NCBI RefSeq assembly: GCF_025200925.1
Contig: NZ_CP104174.1
Location: 4,588,001 to 4,652,000 of the forward strand
Direction of reading: 5' to 3'
Source: Bradyrhizobium sp. CB1015
Lineage (GTDB): Bacteria; Pseudomonadota; Alphaproteobacteria; Rhizobiales; Xanthobacteraceae
DNA: 64,000 bases
Notes under the pieces: generated by a model
What the model saw: only the letters and a program-made list of their open reading frames with translations
Databases searched by the model: none
What the model was told of the DNA's origin: nothing
Translations under genes and position numbers: made by a program
Part shown: positions 9,315-18,351 of the stretch, piece after piece
Layout of the letters: every line of letters begins with the position of its first letter
How positions within the stretch are numbered: the stretch's first letter is position 1

Positions 9315-10913
9315 ATGGACCAGATTTCGGAGCTCGCTTCGGCGCACGTGCCGTCGCCGCCGGAAGCCTTCAATTTCGCGGCGCATTTGCTGTCGTTGAA
9401 TGAAGGCCGTGCGGCCAAAACCGCCTTCATCGACGACACCGGCGCAATCGGCTATGGCGAGCTCGAGGCGCGCGTTCGTCGCCTGGCTTCGGGATTGCGC
9501 GAGCTCGGTATCAAGCGCGAGGAGCGCGTGCTGTTGCTGATGCAGGACGTCAACGACTGGCCGGTCGCATTCCTTGGTGCCATCTATGCGGGTATCGTCC
9601 CGGTCGCCGTGAACACGCTGCTGACTGCAGATGACTACGCCTACATGCTCGAGCATTCGCGCGCGCAGGCTGTGATGGTGAGCGGGCAGGTGCTCCCGGC
9701 CTTGAAGGCGGCGTTGACGAGATCCGACCACGAAGTCCGCAAGGTGGTCGTGTCCCGTCCCATCGCACCGCTGGATTTCGGCGAGGTCGCCTTCGATGCC
9801 TTCATCGAAGCCCATGCGGCGATGGCGCGGCCGGCGCGCACCCACGCCGATGATCCGGCCTTCTGGCTGTACTCGTCGGGCTCGACCGGTCGCCCGAAGG
9901 GCACCGTGCACTCGCACGCCAATCCCTACTGGACGGCCGAGCTCTATGGGAAGGCCACGCTGGGTCTCTCCGAGAACGATGTCTGCTTCTCGGCGGCCAA
10001 GTTGTTCTTCGCCTACGGCCTCGGCAACGCCCTGACCTTCCCGCTGTCCGTGGGCGCGACCACGATCCTCATGTCCGACCGGGCGACTCCCGAGGAGACG
10101 TTCAGGCGGCTGACCGGCGGCGTCGGTGGCGTCAAGCCGACCGTTTTTTTTGGCGCGCCGACCGGATTTGCCGGAATGCTGGCGCACCCGGCCTTGCCAA
10201 CGCGCGATCAAGTCGCCCTCCGACTGGTGTCGTCAGCCGGCGAGGCCTTGCCGGCGGAGATCGGCAAGCGCTTCAAGGTGCATTTTGGGGTTGATATCGT
10301 CGACGGTATCGGGTCGACCGAGATGCTTCACATCTTCATCTCCAACCGCCCGGATGACATTCGCTACGGCTCGACCGGTTGGCCGGTGCCGGGCTATGAC
10401 ATCGAGCTGCGTGACGAGGAAGGGAAATCGCCGCCCGACGGCGAGCCAGGCGATCTCTACATCCGCGGTCCTTCCGCTGCGATGATGTATTGGGGCAATC
10501 GCGCCAAGACGCGGGAGACGTTCCAGGGCGGCTGGACAAAGAGCGGCGACAAGTACGTCCGAAATTCGGACGGCACCTATACTTATGCCGGCCGCAGCGA
10601 CGACATGCTCAAGGTGAGCGGGATCTATGTCAGCCCGTTTGAGGTCGAGGCCACGCTGGTCCAGCATCCTGCGGTTCTGGAAGCGGCGGTGATTGGTGTG
10701 CCCGATGTGGAGGGATTGACCAAGACGAAAGCGTTTGTGGTGCTCAAATCAGGCGCCACAACGACCGACACGGAGCTGAAGGCGTTCGTCAAGGATCATC
10801 TCGCCCCTTACAAATATCCTCGCATCATCCAGTTTGTCGAGGAATTACCGAAGACGGCGACTGGCAAGATCCAGCGCTTCAGGTTGCGAGAGATGGAGAA
10901 GGCGGTTGCGTAG
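9315..10913 (+). CDS. bclA: Benzoate-CoA ligase
   Basis: A 532-residue ANL-superfamily adenylate-forming enzyme that makes benzoyl-CoA from benzoate, ATP and CoA. The P-loop-like signature YSSGSTGRPKGTVHSH is at about residues 185-200, and the C-terminal catalytic lysine is in ATGKIQRF. The N-terminal FNFAAHLL and overall length match benzoate-CoA ligases. ATG 9315 is preceded by GGGGAGGA. It is the last gene of the box operon. It lets free benzoate enter the pathway, while the apc operon delivers benzoyl-CoA directly. 4-hydroxybenzoate-CoA ligase is a close relative, but box context favours benzoate. Confidence 0.92.
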   Translation: MDQISELASAHVPSPPEAFNFAAHLLSLNEGRAAKTAFIDDTGAIGYGELEARVRRLASGLRELGIKREERVLLLMQDVNDWPVAFLGAIYAGIVPVAVNTLLTADDYAYMLEHSRAQAVMVSGQVLPALKAALTRSDHEVRKVVVSRPIAPLDFGEVAFDAFIEAHAAMARPARTHADDPAFWLYSSGSTGRPKGTVHSHANPYWTAELYGKATLGLSENDVCFSAAKLFFAYGLGNALTFPLSVGATTILMSDRATPEETFRRLTGGVGGVKPTVFFGAPTGFAGMLAHPALPTRDQVALRLVSSAGEALPAEIGKRFKVHFGVDIVDGIGSTEMLHIFISNRPDDIRYGSTGWPVPGYDIELRDEEGKSPPDGEPGDLYIRGPSAAMMYWGNRAKTRETFQGGWTKSGDKYVRNSDGTYTYAGRSDDMLKVSGIYVSPFEVEATLVQHPAVLEAAVIGVPDVEGLTKTKAFVVLKSGATTTDTELKAFVKDHLAPYKYPRIIQFVEELPKTATGKIQRFRLREMEKAVA

Positions 10914-11304
10914 ATGAGACCGCCCCCAAGCGGTCACGGTACGGGCACAGTTCAAGGAAGTGACGCCGGCGGCCAAGATCGGGCTGCCGAGCGCGGCAGC
11001 CACGATCGAATCCGCCGAGATATGGCCCGCGGCGCAACTATTGGACCATTGCCTCCTATCTCGCCATCAAACCCAAATCGCGGCGGAGGTGAGGGGCTCG
11101 GCTCTCCATTGTCGAACCGTCACAAAGCGGACGGTTCGATCCGGCTCCTTCCGCAAGCTTGCGCGAGACCAATTCCACAATGGCCCGTTCTCAGTTTGAC
11201 GTGACGACGAGGTTGGTCGGGCGCCTAAGCTAACCGAGCCGTGCCGAGAGCGAACTCTCGACAGGCGATGGGGATCAATGTGGTCCGGCTCAAATGGGCG
11301 CCGA
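10914..11304. other. Gene-free interval after bclA
   Basis: No intact gene is recognised. On the plus strand 11033-11092 reads as a plausible C-terminal tail, RNYWTIASYLAIKPKSRR then TGA, which may be left from a lost membrane protein. No other in-frame support extends it. A weak 5-bp inverted repeat follows the bclA stop at about 10919-10934 but has no T tract. Confidence 0.3.
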
Positions 11305-12240
11305 CTAAACGGGGTTCCGAAGGTGTTTGACGAACCAGTCACGCGCTGCGGTGGCAGACTGGGTAAAAGGCTCGTTCTGATAGGCACCAAAATGCCCGCA
11401 CGCCAGTTTGACGAATTCCTTCGGCTCCTGCGCCCGGTCAAACACCTGCTGAGCGATTCCGATCGGGATCAGGTCGTCGTGCACTGCACCGATCATCATG
11501 AACGGACGGGGCGCGATTCGGTCGACGTAGGCAGCCGGCTCGAAGCTCGAAATCATTTCGAAGCTTCGAACCGTCACTTCATTCCTCCAGTTCGGAGCTC
11601 GATTGCCGGCCTCGGTGCACCATTCCCAGGCCTCTCTGGTGGGAAGAACGCAAGGCGTCTTGGCCGGATCCTGCGAAACAACGGGCATCGTCATCGGCAG
11701 TTTGCCTGCCGCCCGCTCGGAACGCTCGGCAGAAAACAGACCTGCCAGTTGATCGCGTGCCTCAGGCGGTAAGTGGCTCCAAAAGGCACCGCCGCTGAGG
11801 AACGGAATTTGTGCCACAACACACTGGATGCGGGGATCAATCGCAGTCGCTTGGATGGCAACACCGCCGCCGTAACTAGACCCCCAAGCACCTATTCGCT
11901 TGGAATCCGCGCGCGGTAGTGTCATCGCGAAGGTAATTGCATCGCGAAAATCAGCAATCTGCTGAAAAGGATCGATCTCATGCCGAACGCGACCCTCGCT
12001 GTCGCCAAACCCACGCGGATCGTAAACCAGGACGCCAAGACCGGCTTGCGCGAACAGGCTGGCGTAGTTGTCGAGATAGAACTCCTTCACGCCGCTAAAT
12101 CCATGATGCAGAACGATGATCGGCGCGCTTCCCGAAGTTGTGTTTTTCGGGGGGAAATGCCATCCGCGCAGGGCCGTTCCGTCATCTGCTTTGAAAGTGA
12201 TATTCTCGGCTTCAACAGCGAGCGGTTTCTCGGTAATCAT
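11305..12240 (-). CDS. Alpha/beta hydrolase (DLH/serine-hydrolase type)
   Basis: A 311-residue serine hydrolase with the nucleophile elbow GAWGSSYGG and an oxyanion segment VLHHGFSGVKEF near residue 45. The DPRGFGDSEG turn is typical of hydrolases that act on small esters or polyketide-like substrates. The ATG at 12240 is chosen because a GGGGAGAG ribosome-binding site precedes it; a longer frame starts 13 codons upstream. It lies between the box and apc operons, convergent with bclA and on the same strand as the AraC gene. A role on a benzoylated or acyl intermediate is possible, but the substrate cannot be read from sequence. Confidence 0.85.
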   Translation of the reverse strand: MITEKPLAVEAENITFKADDGTALRGWHFPPKNTTSGSAPIIVLHHGFSGVKEFYLDNYASLFAQAGLGVLVYDPRGFGDSEGRVRHEIDPFQQIADFRDAITFAMTLPRADSKRIGAWGSSYGGGVAIQATAIDPRIQCVVAQIPFLSGGAFWSHLPPEARDQLAGLFSAERSERAAGKLPMTMPVVSQDPAKTPCVLPTREAWEWCTEAGNRAPNWRNEVTVRSFEMISSFEPAAYVDRIAPRPFMMIGAVHDDLIPIGIAQQVFDRAQEPKEFVKLACGHFGAYQNEPFTQSATAARDWFVKHLRNPV

Positions 12241-12401
12241 CGTTCTCTCCCCTCGGAAATTTTTTCGGGCTGTACGCACAAGCGTGAAGGAACGTACGCC
12301 AACAACGAGGGGAGCATCTGGTACGGCGGCGAACCGCGATTAGGACAGCTGCGAACAGAGAGAAGCAGACGCGCGCGAGAAGTGTGGGTCTCCACCACCC
12401 T

Positions 12402-13325
12402 TCAGGTCGCGGTATACCGACGTGCATAAGCTTTGGGGGCTATTCCGAAACGTTGTCGAAATAGCCGAGTGAAGTGAGAAGAATCATTGAATCCCCACGT
12501 GAAGGCAATTTTGGTAATGGTTTCGTGGGGCGTCTTACATTGCAGCGCGTAACGGCAAGCGTCTAGCCGCCGCTGCCGGATCCACTCCGAAACCGTGATG
12601 CCCTGTCTTGCAAACAGGATCTGAAGGTATCGAGTGGAAACGCCGAAATGAGCGGCCACGCGATCTGCATTTAGGTCCGGGTCACGCAGGTTCGTTTCGA
12701 GATACCGAATGGCAGAATCAATGGTGACCGGGCGTTGATCAATGTCGCAGCCCTCGCTTTGTGCACGCGCCGCCCTTGCGACAAGTTCCGCGCCGACATC
12801 CACTGCAGTCGAAGCATGAGGATCGGCGAGCGTATCGAGCTGGCTTGCGAAGGCGTTGAAATAGCCCGCCAGGAGCGGAGAAAGCGCGCTCCCGTGCGGC
12901 AAACGGAGAATGGAGGGCGAAATCAGGTCAGGCCACAAGCTGCGCACCCGCTTATCGGGGAGGAAAATCATGATTTTCCGGAGCGTTTCTGTAATCTCGA
13001 ACTGCAAATTCGCATGCTGGCTATTCCAGACAACAACATCCCCCCGGTCGAAGCCTAGCCGCTGCGTGCCGATCGCGCCACGTTCTCGGCCGTCAGCGAT
13101 GAACATGATGGCAACGAATCCGGTTGCGGCGTTTCTTCGAACTCCGGTGCAGCCGCGGCTCACCCGTGCGTCGACGACCAGCGTATCGGCGAACTGCCGG
13201 AGGCGCGTGTCAAAGGGCTGGCCGGCCGATCTCGATGGCTCAATTCGCCAATCTTGGATCGGGTCCAATCGCTGCAAGTCTGCACGCGCCTGGGGACCAT
13301 GCCTGTGGAGAATCGGTGCATCCAT
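12402..13325 (-). CDS. AraC-family transcriptional regulator
   Basis: A 307-residue regulator with an N-terminal AraC-binding-like (FeaR/NahR-like cupin) domain and two C-terminal helix-turn-helices. The HTH region shows DRVAAHFGVSTRYLQILFAR and the closing signature AFTWGFNDSSHFTRLFRQRF. ATG 13325 is preferred to an upstream TTG because GAGGGAAG lies just before it. Regulators of this group often activate aromatic or aldehyde catabolism. The neighbouring hydrolase (11305-12240) is the nearest target, and the apc or box operons are alternatives. Confidence 0.9.
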   Translation of the reverse strand: MDAPILHRHGPQARADLQRLDPIQDWRIEPSRSAGQPFDTRLRQFADTLVVDARVSRGCTGVRRNAATGFVAIMFIADGRERGAIGTQRLGFDRGDVVVWNSQHANLQFEITETLRKIMIFLPDKRVRSLWPDLISPSILRLPHGSALSPLLAGYFNAFASQLDTLADPHASTAVDVGAELVARAARAQSEGCDIDQRPVTIDSAIRYLETNLRDPDLNADRVAAHFGVSTRYLQILFARQGITVSEWIRQRRLDACRYALQCKTPHETITKIAFTWGFNDSSHFTRLFRQRFGIAPKAYARRYTAT

Positions 13326-13373
13326 TGCCAAGCTTCCCTCTTCAGCTCCACCCCTTGTGGATTTTCACTGCGA

Positions 13374-14027
13374 CTATTTCTCGGTTGCTGAACCCCGTAA
13401 ACCAGGACCAGCGTTCAGTCCGACCAGGCGGATCAACTCCGCACTGCTCGCAACCCCCATCTTCTTCATTACATTCGCTCGATGGACGTCGACGGTCTTG
13501 GGGCTGATGTCGAGCGCGACGGCGATTTCTTTGCTGGTCCGGCCATCCAGAAGGCCATGAAGAACGTCGTGTTCCCGGGCGGATAGCTGTTTGATTAAGC
13601 CGTGGATCTTGAGATCTGCAAGGCGCCGGGTGTGCCGCTCTCCGGCGAGACGCATGGCCCGCTGGACCGAAGCCAAGAACTTGTCGGGATTGAAGGGCTT
13701 CTGAATGAAGTCGGTCGCCCCCGCCTGCATGGCGTTGACGGCCGCGGGGACGTCGCCATGGGCGGTCAGAAAGATTAGTGGCAGATCGTGCCCCGATTCG
13801 GCGATCCTGTTCTGCAATTCCAGACCGCTCATCTCCGGCATCCGAAGGTCCACCACGGCACAGGCAGCGCCGTCGAATTGTCCGAGCGCTTCCAGAAAGG
13901 CCGAGGCCGACGCGAAGGCGCGCGACCGGATCTTCACCGAGTCCAAGAGCCAGGCCAGGGCATCCGTTACGTCCTTCTCATCATCGACGAGAAAAACCTC
14001 CACGCTGATCGGGTTGGGGCGGATCAT
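13374..14027 (-). CDS. FixJ-type response regulator
   Basis: A 217-residue response regulator: receiver domain at residues 1-125 with the phosphoacceptor aspartate in VVDLRMPEM, then a LuxR/FixJ-type DNA-binding HTH near the C terminus (SKEIAVALDISPKTVDVHRA). Its start overlaps the stop of the sensor kinase by 4 nt, so the two are translationally coupled. Members near aromatic catabolic genes (StyR, TodT) activate the adjacent operon. The pair is divergent from apcA, so control of the acetophenone operon is the simplest inference. Confidence 0.93.
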   Translation of the reverse strand: MIRPNPISVEVFLVDDEKDVTDALAWLLDSVKIRSRAFASASAFLEALGQFDGAACAVVDLRMPEMSGLELQNRIAESGHDLPLIFLTAHGDVPAAVNAMQAGATDFIQKPFNPDKFLASVQRAMRLAGERHTRRLADLKIHGLIKQLSAREHDVLHGLLDGRTSKEIAVALDISPKTVDVHRANVMKKMGVASSAELIRLVGLNAGPGLRGSATEK

Positions 14028-15697
14028 AGGTCATGCCACGCCGGAAGCGTAAAGCGAAAAGTAGCGCCTGTGCCACGCTGTGGAAGATAGCGCAGGTGGC
14101 CGCCATGCGACTCGACGATAGTCCGACTGATCATCAGACCCATACCGAGCCCAGACGGCTTGGTGGTGACATAGGGTTCGCAGAGCCGCGGGATCAAATC
14201 CTCAGGAACGCCGGGGCCGTTATCGGAGACTTCAACGTAGAGCATGCGACGGGAGTCGGTGCCGACCCGTACTGTGATACAAGGATCGCGTGTATCCGCT
14301 TCGCGAATGGCCTCGATCGCGTTGATCAGCAGATTTGTCAAAACCTGTTGAATCTCGATAGCGTTGCATCGCGCGTTGGGAACCTTGGTGGTCGCTGAGG
14401 AAACGATCACGTCGACTTGAACGCCGCCAGAGCGGATAGGTTGCTGGAGCAGCAGCAGCGTTCGATCGATCAGTTCACCGAGAGGCACGGACTGGAACAG
14501 CGGCTTGTGCCGCGACACAAAACCTCGAACGTTTCGGATAATCTGAGCCGCCTGATCCAGGTGGGCTGACGTCTTCTCGAGCACATGTGCGAGTTCTCCG
14601 AGATCAAGTTGTTCAGCACCCAACCGATGTCGAATGCCGCTCAGGTAGCTTTGGCAAGCGTTGAGCGGTTGTCCTAGCTCGTGCGCGAGGGCCGAGGCCA
14701 TCTGTCCCATCAGAGATAGGCGTGATGCATGCGCCAATGCGGCATGTTGTTCATGTTCTCGTTCCCGCTGCCGGCGGTTCTCGGTGACATCCGCAAAGGT
14801 AAACACGACGCCGCGGCGGCTGGTCACCAGCGGGGCGCCGATAGCGGCGATGTGTCGAAGACGCCCGGGCGCTCTTATCCAGGCGAATTCGAAGCGCTCG
14901 ACAGCCAGCCGTGCGGTCGCGTGATCACGTAGGAGGCTGGACAGCGAGCAGGTCTGACCGTCAGGCAAGGCGACTCTCGAGCTGTCGTCCATGAGTTCTT
15001 TGAGCCGGGTGCGTGATTGGACTCCAAAATAGCTCTGAAGCGTGCGGTTCACTTCCACGATCGCGCCTTCCGCGTCGACGACTAGAACGCCTAACGGCAA
15101 ATGGCGAAAGAGGGTGCGGAATTTTTCGCCAGTGGCCGCGGATGCCGCCTGTAACGTTTTTCTCCGTTCAATCTCCGCCTTGAGAGCCTCGTTGGTCCTG
15201 CGGAGATTCGATGTTCGCTTTTCGATGGTGTTCTCGAGCTGTTGATTGACGCGCCGCAGCTCGTTCTCTGCGTTCCTCTTATCTGTCAGGTCTTGCACGA
15301 CCCAAACCGAGGGGCCGACCATGTCATTGCGGCGAAGGAGCCGGCCGGAAATGCGACACCAGATGAGCGAGCCGTTCTTGCAGGCCATCGCGCGTTCGTG
15401 CGTGTAGAAGCCGTCGCGCGAATAGCCCGCCATCAGGCGGCCGACGTCGTCATAGTCCTCTTGCGTGACATAGAGCTTGCGAACCGGTTCGCCGTCCAGC
15501 TCACCGGCGTTGTAGCCGAAGATCTCAGCCATGCGGGCATTGGCCCACAGAAACCGCCGGTTCTGCATATAGCTGATGCCGACGATCGTATTTTCCAGCA
15601 CGAGACGCCAGGGAAAGTCCGTCCCCAGTTGATCCACGACGCCAGTCTCTTGCGCTGACGCGGAGATGGGGAGCGTGTTTGGCGGAGCAAGCTGCAT
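14024..15697 (-). CDS. PAS-PAS sensor histidine kinase (FixL-like)
   Basis: A 557-residue apparently soluble histidine kinase with no obvious membrane segment. PAS 1 covers about residues 25-145, a coiled coil follows near 145-190, and PAS 2 covers about 195-310. The HisKA H-box [17 protein letters not shown] lies at about 338-355, and the HATPase with [10 protein letters not shown] and [14 protein letters not shown] closes the protein. Such kinases (FixL, StyS/TodS relatives) sense a ligand through PAS domains; neither PAS shows an obvious heme histidine I can assign. It pairs with the downstream FixJ-type regulator and is divergent from apcA by 205 bp, so an aromatic effector is inferred. 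Confidence 0.92.
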   Translation of the reverse strand: MQLAPPNTLPISASAQETGVVDQLGTDFPWRLVLENTIVGISYMQNRRFLWANARMAEIFGYNAGELDGEPVRKLYVTQEDYDDVGRLMAGYSRDGFYTHERAMACKNGSLIWCRISGRLLRRNDMVGPSVWVVQDLTDKRNAENELRRVNQQLENTIEKRTSNLRRTNEALKAEIERRKTLQAASAATGEKFRTLFRHLPLGVLVVDAEGAIVEVNRTLQSYFGVQSRTRLKELMDDSSRVALPDGQTCSLSSLLRDHATARLAVERFEFAWIRAPGRLRHIAAIGAPLVTSRRGVVFTFADVTENRRQREREHEQHAALAHASRLSLMGQMASALAHELGQPLNACQSYLSGIRHRLGAEQLDLGELAHVLEKTSAHLDQAAQIIRNVRGFVSRHKPLFQSVPLGELIDRTLLLLQQPIRSGGVQVDVIVSSATTKVPNARCNAIEIQQVLTNLLINAIEAIREADTRDPCITVRVGTDSRRMLYVEVSDNGPGVPEDLIPRLCEPYVTTKPSGLGMGLMISRTIVESHGGHLRYLPQRGTGATFRFTLPAWHDL

Positions 15698-15902
15698 TCC
15701 GTCTAATTACATCCACTGCAGGTCAACCGGAAGCCCGTTGCCTTGGCGACATGTTTGTTTCCGGCTCGCCGCGGATTGCTGCATTGCACTAAGCAATTGC
15801 CCTAGTCGATTGGGAATCGGTCCGAATAGACGCTGCCGGTGGTTCAAAGCACGATCAGCCCAACATCGCGACAAGCACGCGGCGAAAATGGGAGGAGAGA
15901 GC
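15698..15902. promoter_or_regulatory. Divergent promoter region, sensor kinase / apc operon
   Basis: This 205-bp gap must carry the promoters for both divergent operons. A symmetrical element, ATTGCT at 15775-15780 and AGCAAT at 15792-15797, has half-sites 17 bp apart, a spacing consistent with a dimeric FixJ-type regulator. The nested GCAATTGC at 15793-15800 is also palindromic. A strong GGAGGAGAG ribosome-binding site precedes apcA. That this is the response-regulator site is an inference. Confidence 0.4.
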
Positions 15903-17879
15903 ATGTTCACCGTGGACATCGACACCGGCGGTACGATGACCGACGCGCTGGTTTCCGATGGTGCCGCTCGGCACGCCTTCAAGGTCGATACCACTCCCCA
16001 CGACTATACCGTGTCCTTTCTCGCCTGCCTCCAAGAGGCCGCGAAGGCCATGCAGTTTCCGAATGTAGAGGCCTTCTTGAAGAAGGTCAGCCTGATCCGG
16101 TGGTCTTCGACCATCACCACCAATGTGCTGGCGGAAAGGCGCGGTTCGAAGGTGGGGCTGTTCGTCTCGAAGGGGCAGGAAGACGCGCTCTACGGCAAAG
16201 GTCGATCGCCGATCGTCGGCGAGCTCGTGGCCGACGGCGCCGTGCTGGGACTGCCTTCGGATCCGACGCCCGCCGATGTGCTAAGCGGCGTCAAGCAGCT
16301 CCTGGAGGCTGGCGTTCGTCGTATCTGTGTATCGCTCGCGGGATCGTTTCCGAACAACGGCGCCGAGAACGCCATCAAGGAGGTGATCGAGGATCAGTAT
16401 CCCGACCACATCATCGGCGCCATCCCTGTTCTGTTGGGTAGCGAGATGGCGCAACTGCGCCACGATCAGACGCGTGCGCACTACTCGGTCATGAACGCCT
16501 ATACTCATACTCAGCTGGCGACTTCATTGTTCAAGGCCGAAGATCTGCTGCGAGACGAGCACGGCTGGAACGGTGCGCTGCTGATCGGCCACACCAGCGG
16601 AGGTGTAGCGCGCATCGGCAAGACCAAGGCAGTGGATACCATCGAGTCCGGACCGGTGTTCGGCACCTTTAGCGGCGCGCACATGGCCGGCCTGTACGGC
16701 TTCAGGAACGTTGTCTGTTTCGATGTCGGCGGCACGACGACCAAGGCTTCCATCGTTCGCGATTGTGCCCCCGTGTTCCAGCGGGGCGGCGAACTTATGG
16801 AAATTCCCGTGCAGACCTCGTTCGCCATGTTGCGGTCCGCGGCGGTCGGCGGAGGGTCTGTCGCCAAGGTCCGCAAGGGCTCGGTCACGCTTGGTCCCGA
16901 GAGCATGGGCGCGGCGCCTGGCCCGGCCTGTTACGGACTGGGCGGCGATCAGGCGACGCTGACCGACGCTCTTGTCTTCCTGGGCTATCTCGACCCTGCG
17001 AACTTTCTGGGCGGGCGCCGGGCGCTCAAAGTGGAGCTGGCTCGCGACGCTATCGAACGCAATGTCGCAAAGGTGCTGGGCGTCTCGACCGACGTGGCAG
17101 CCTTATCGATCCGGGATGAGGCGGTTGCCATGATGACGAAGCTGGTCGGCAATACCCTCAAGGAGGCGGGCATCGACGCAAAGGACACGCCTCTCTTCGC
17201 ATTTGGCGGCAACGGACCGATGTTTGCGGCGTTCATCGCGGACCAGCTTGAAATGCCCTCGACCATTGCATTCGACCTGGGACCGGTATTCAGTGCCTTC
17301 GGCTCCGCCATTTCCGATGTGGTGCACCGGTATGAGCAGGGCGTGGATCTGCGATGGGACGAGGCGGCGCCCGAGAGCCTCGCCCCGGTCGTCGCCTCGA
17401 TGCGGACCCAGGCCGAACGCGATCTGCGCGGCGAAGGCTTCGATCCGGAGAAGGCGACGTTCGTCTGGGAAGCCGACGTTGGGACATCGGATAACGATGT
17501 GGCAGCAGTCAGCTTTGATTGCAGCGACAAGGACCCGTCGTTGATCCTCGGCGCGCTCGCGCGAGCGGCAAAGCCGTTCGCCGCCAATGCGAAGAGTCAA
17601 TTGCGGGCTGTCAAGTTGTCGACGCGCTACATTGTCGGATCGCACGGCGTAACCAAGCGCACCAATCGCGTTGCAACGGAACGCCCAAACACGCGCGAGA
17701 CACGGTTTGTCGCCGGCAAGCGCGAGGAAGTCCGGGTGTATCGCTGGGAAGCGCTGAACGTCGGCGACATCATCAAGGGCCCTGCTGTCGTGAACGGTGC
17801 AACGATGACGTGTCCGCTTCCGGCGGGATGGCGGCTCACAGTCGACGACTACGGTAATGCGCGCATGCAGCGCGGCTGA
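15903..17879 (+). CDS. apcA: Acetophenone carboxylase-type subunit, hydantoinase A family (ApcA-like)
   Basis: A 658-residue HyuA-family protein with the ASKHA nucleotide-binding signature [17 protein letters not shown] at its N terminus and a second phosphate motif [11 protein letters not shown]. Acetophenone carboxylase is ATP-dependent and biotin-independent and converts acetophenone to benzoylacetate; it has two HyuA-like subunits, a HyuB-like subunit and a small zinc subunit, exactly the set found here. About 70 kDa, it matches the ApcA size I recall from Aromatoleum. ATG 15903 follows GGAGGAGAG; the longer frame through the promoter is rejected. Acetone carboxylase and hydantoinases are related alternatives, excluded mainly by context with Ped, ligase and thiolase. 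Confidence 0.85.
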   Translation: MFTVDIDTGGTMTDALVSDGAARHAFKVDTTPHDYTVSFLACLQEAAKAMQFPNVEAFLKKVSLIRWSSTITTNVLAERRGSKVGLFVSKGQEDALYGKGRSPIVGELVADGAVLGLPSDPTPADVLSGVKQLLEAGVRRICVSLAGSFPNNGAENAIKEVIEDQYPDHIIGAIPVLLGSEMAQLRHDQTRAHYSVMNAYTHTQLATSLFKAEDLLRDEHGWNGALLIGHTSGGVARIGKTKAVDTIESGPVFGTFSGAHMAGLYGFRNVVCFDVGGTTTKASIVRDCAPVFQRGGELMEIPVQTSFAMLRSAAVGGGSVAKVRKGSVTLGPESMGAAPGPACYGLGGDQATLTDALVFLGYLDPANFLGGRRALKVELARDAIERNVAKVLGVSTDVAALSIRDEAVAMMTKLVGNTLKEAGIDAKDTPLFAFGGNGPMFAAFIADQLEMPSTIAFDLGPVFSAFGSAISDVVHRYEQGVDLRWDEAAPESLAPVVASMRTQAERDLRGEGFDPEKATFVWEADVGTSDNDVAAVSFDCSDKDPSLILGALARAAKPFAANAKSQLRAVKLSTRYIVGSHGVTKRTNRVATERPNTRETRFVAGKREEVRVYRWEALNVGDIIKGPAVVNGATMTCPLPAGWRLTVDDYGNARMQRG

Positions 17880-17906
17880 ACGGCACTCCAGCGCGGGAAA
17901 CGACAA

Positions 17907-18311
17907 ATGTACGAGAAGATCCGGTTCACCGAATATCTCAATCTCGATCTCAACAACGATAAATGGTGCTGTCACGACTGCGGCACTCAGCTGATCAGCG
18001 CGCGCGAAAACTACAGGCGCGGCTGTCTAGTCGCCGAGCGCATGCCGGAAGAGATCCACAATCCCGTGATCGACGGCGAGTATACGTTCGCACCGGACAA
18101 GGACTGGGTTCGAATCCTGGAATTCTATTGCCCGAACTGCGCGCGGCAGATCGAGACAGAGTATCTGCCCCCTGGACATCCCATCACGCACGATATCGAG
18201 CTCGACATCGACAGTCTGAAGGCGCGGCTTGCGAGCGGTGATCTCGTGATCCGCGAGGGAAAGCTCGTCAAGCCGGCCGGGAGCGCCAACGCGGATAGCC
18301 CGCGCGGGTGA
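17907..18311 (+). CDS. apcB: Acetophenone carboxylase-type small zinc subunit (ApcB-like)
   Basis: A 134-residue protein of about 15 kDa in the acetone/acetophenone carboxylase gamma family. Two pairs of zinc-type ligands are visible, CCHDC near residue 24 and CPNC near residue 77. The small subunit is part of the carboxylase core complex and binds metal. It sits 27 nt after apcA and 40 nt before apcC, in the gene order of Aromatoleum apcABCDE. The family assignment is sound; the exact metal is not shown by the sequence. Confidence 0.85.
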   Translation: MYEKIRFTEYLNLDLNNDKWCCHDCGTQLISARENYRRGCLVAERMPEEIHNPVIDGEYTFAPDKDWVRILEFYCPNCARQIETEYLPPGHPITHDIELDIDSLKARLASGDLVIREGKLVKPAGSANADSPRG

Positions 18312-18351
18312 CCGCGGTTCGTTGGCCAAGAACAAATTTCAGGGGTTTGTC

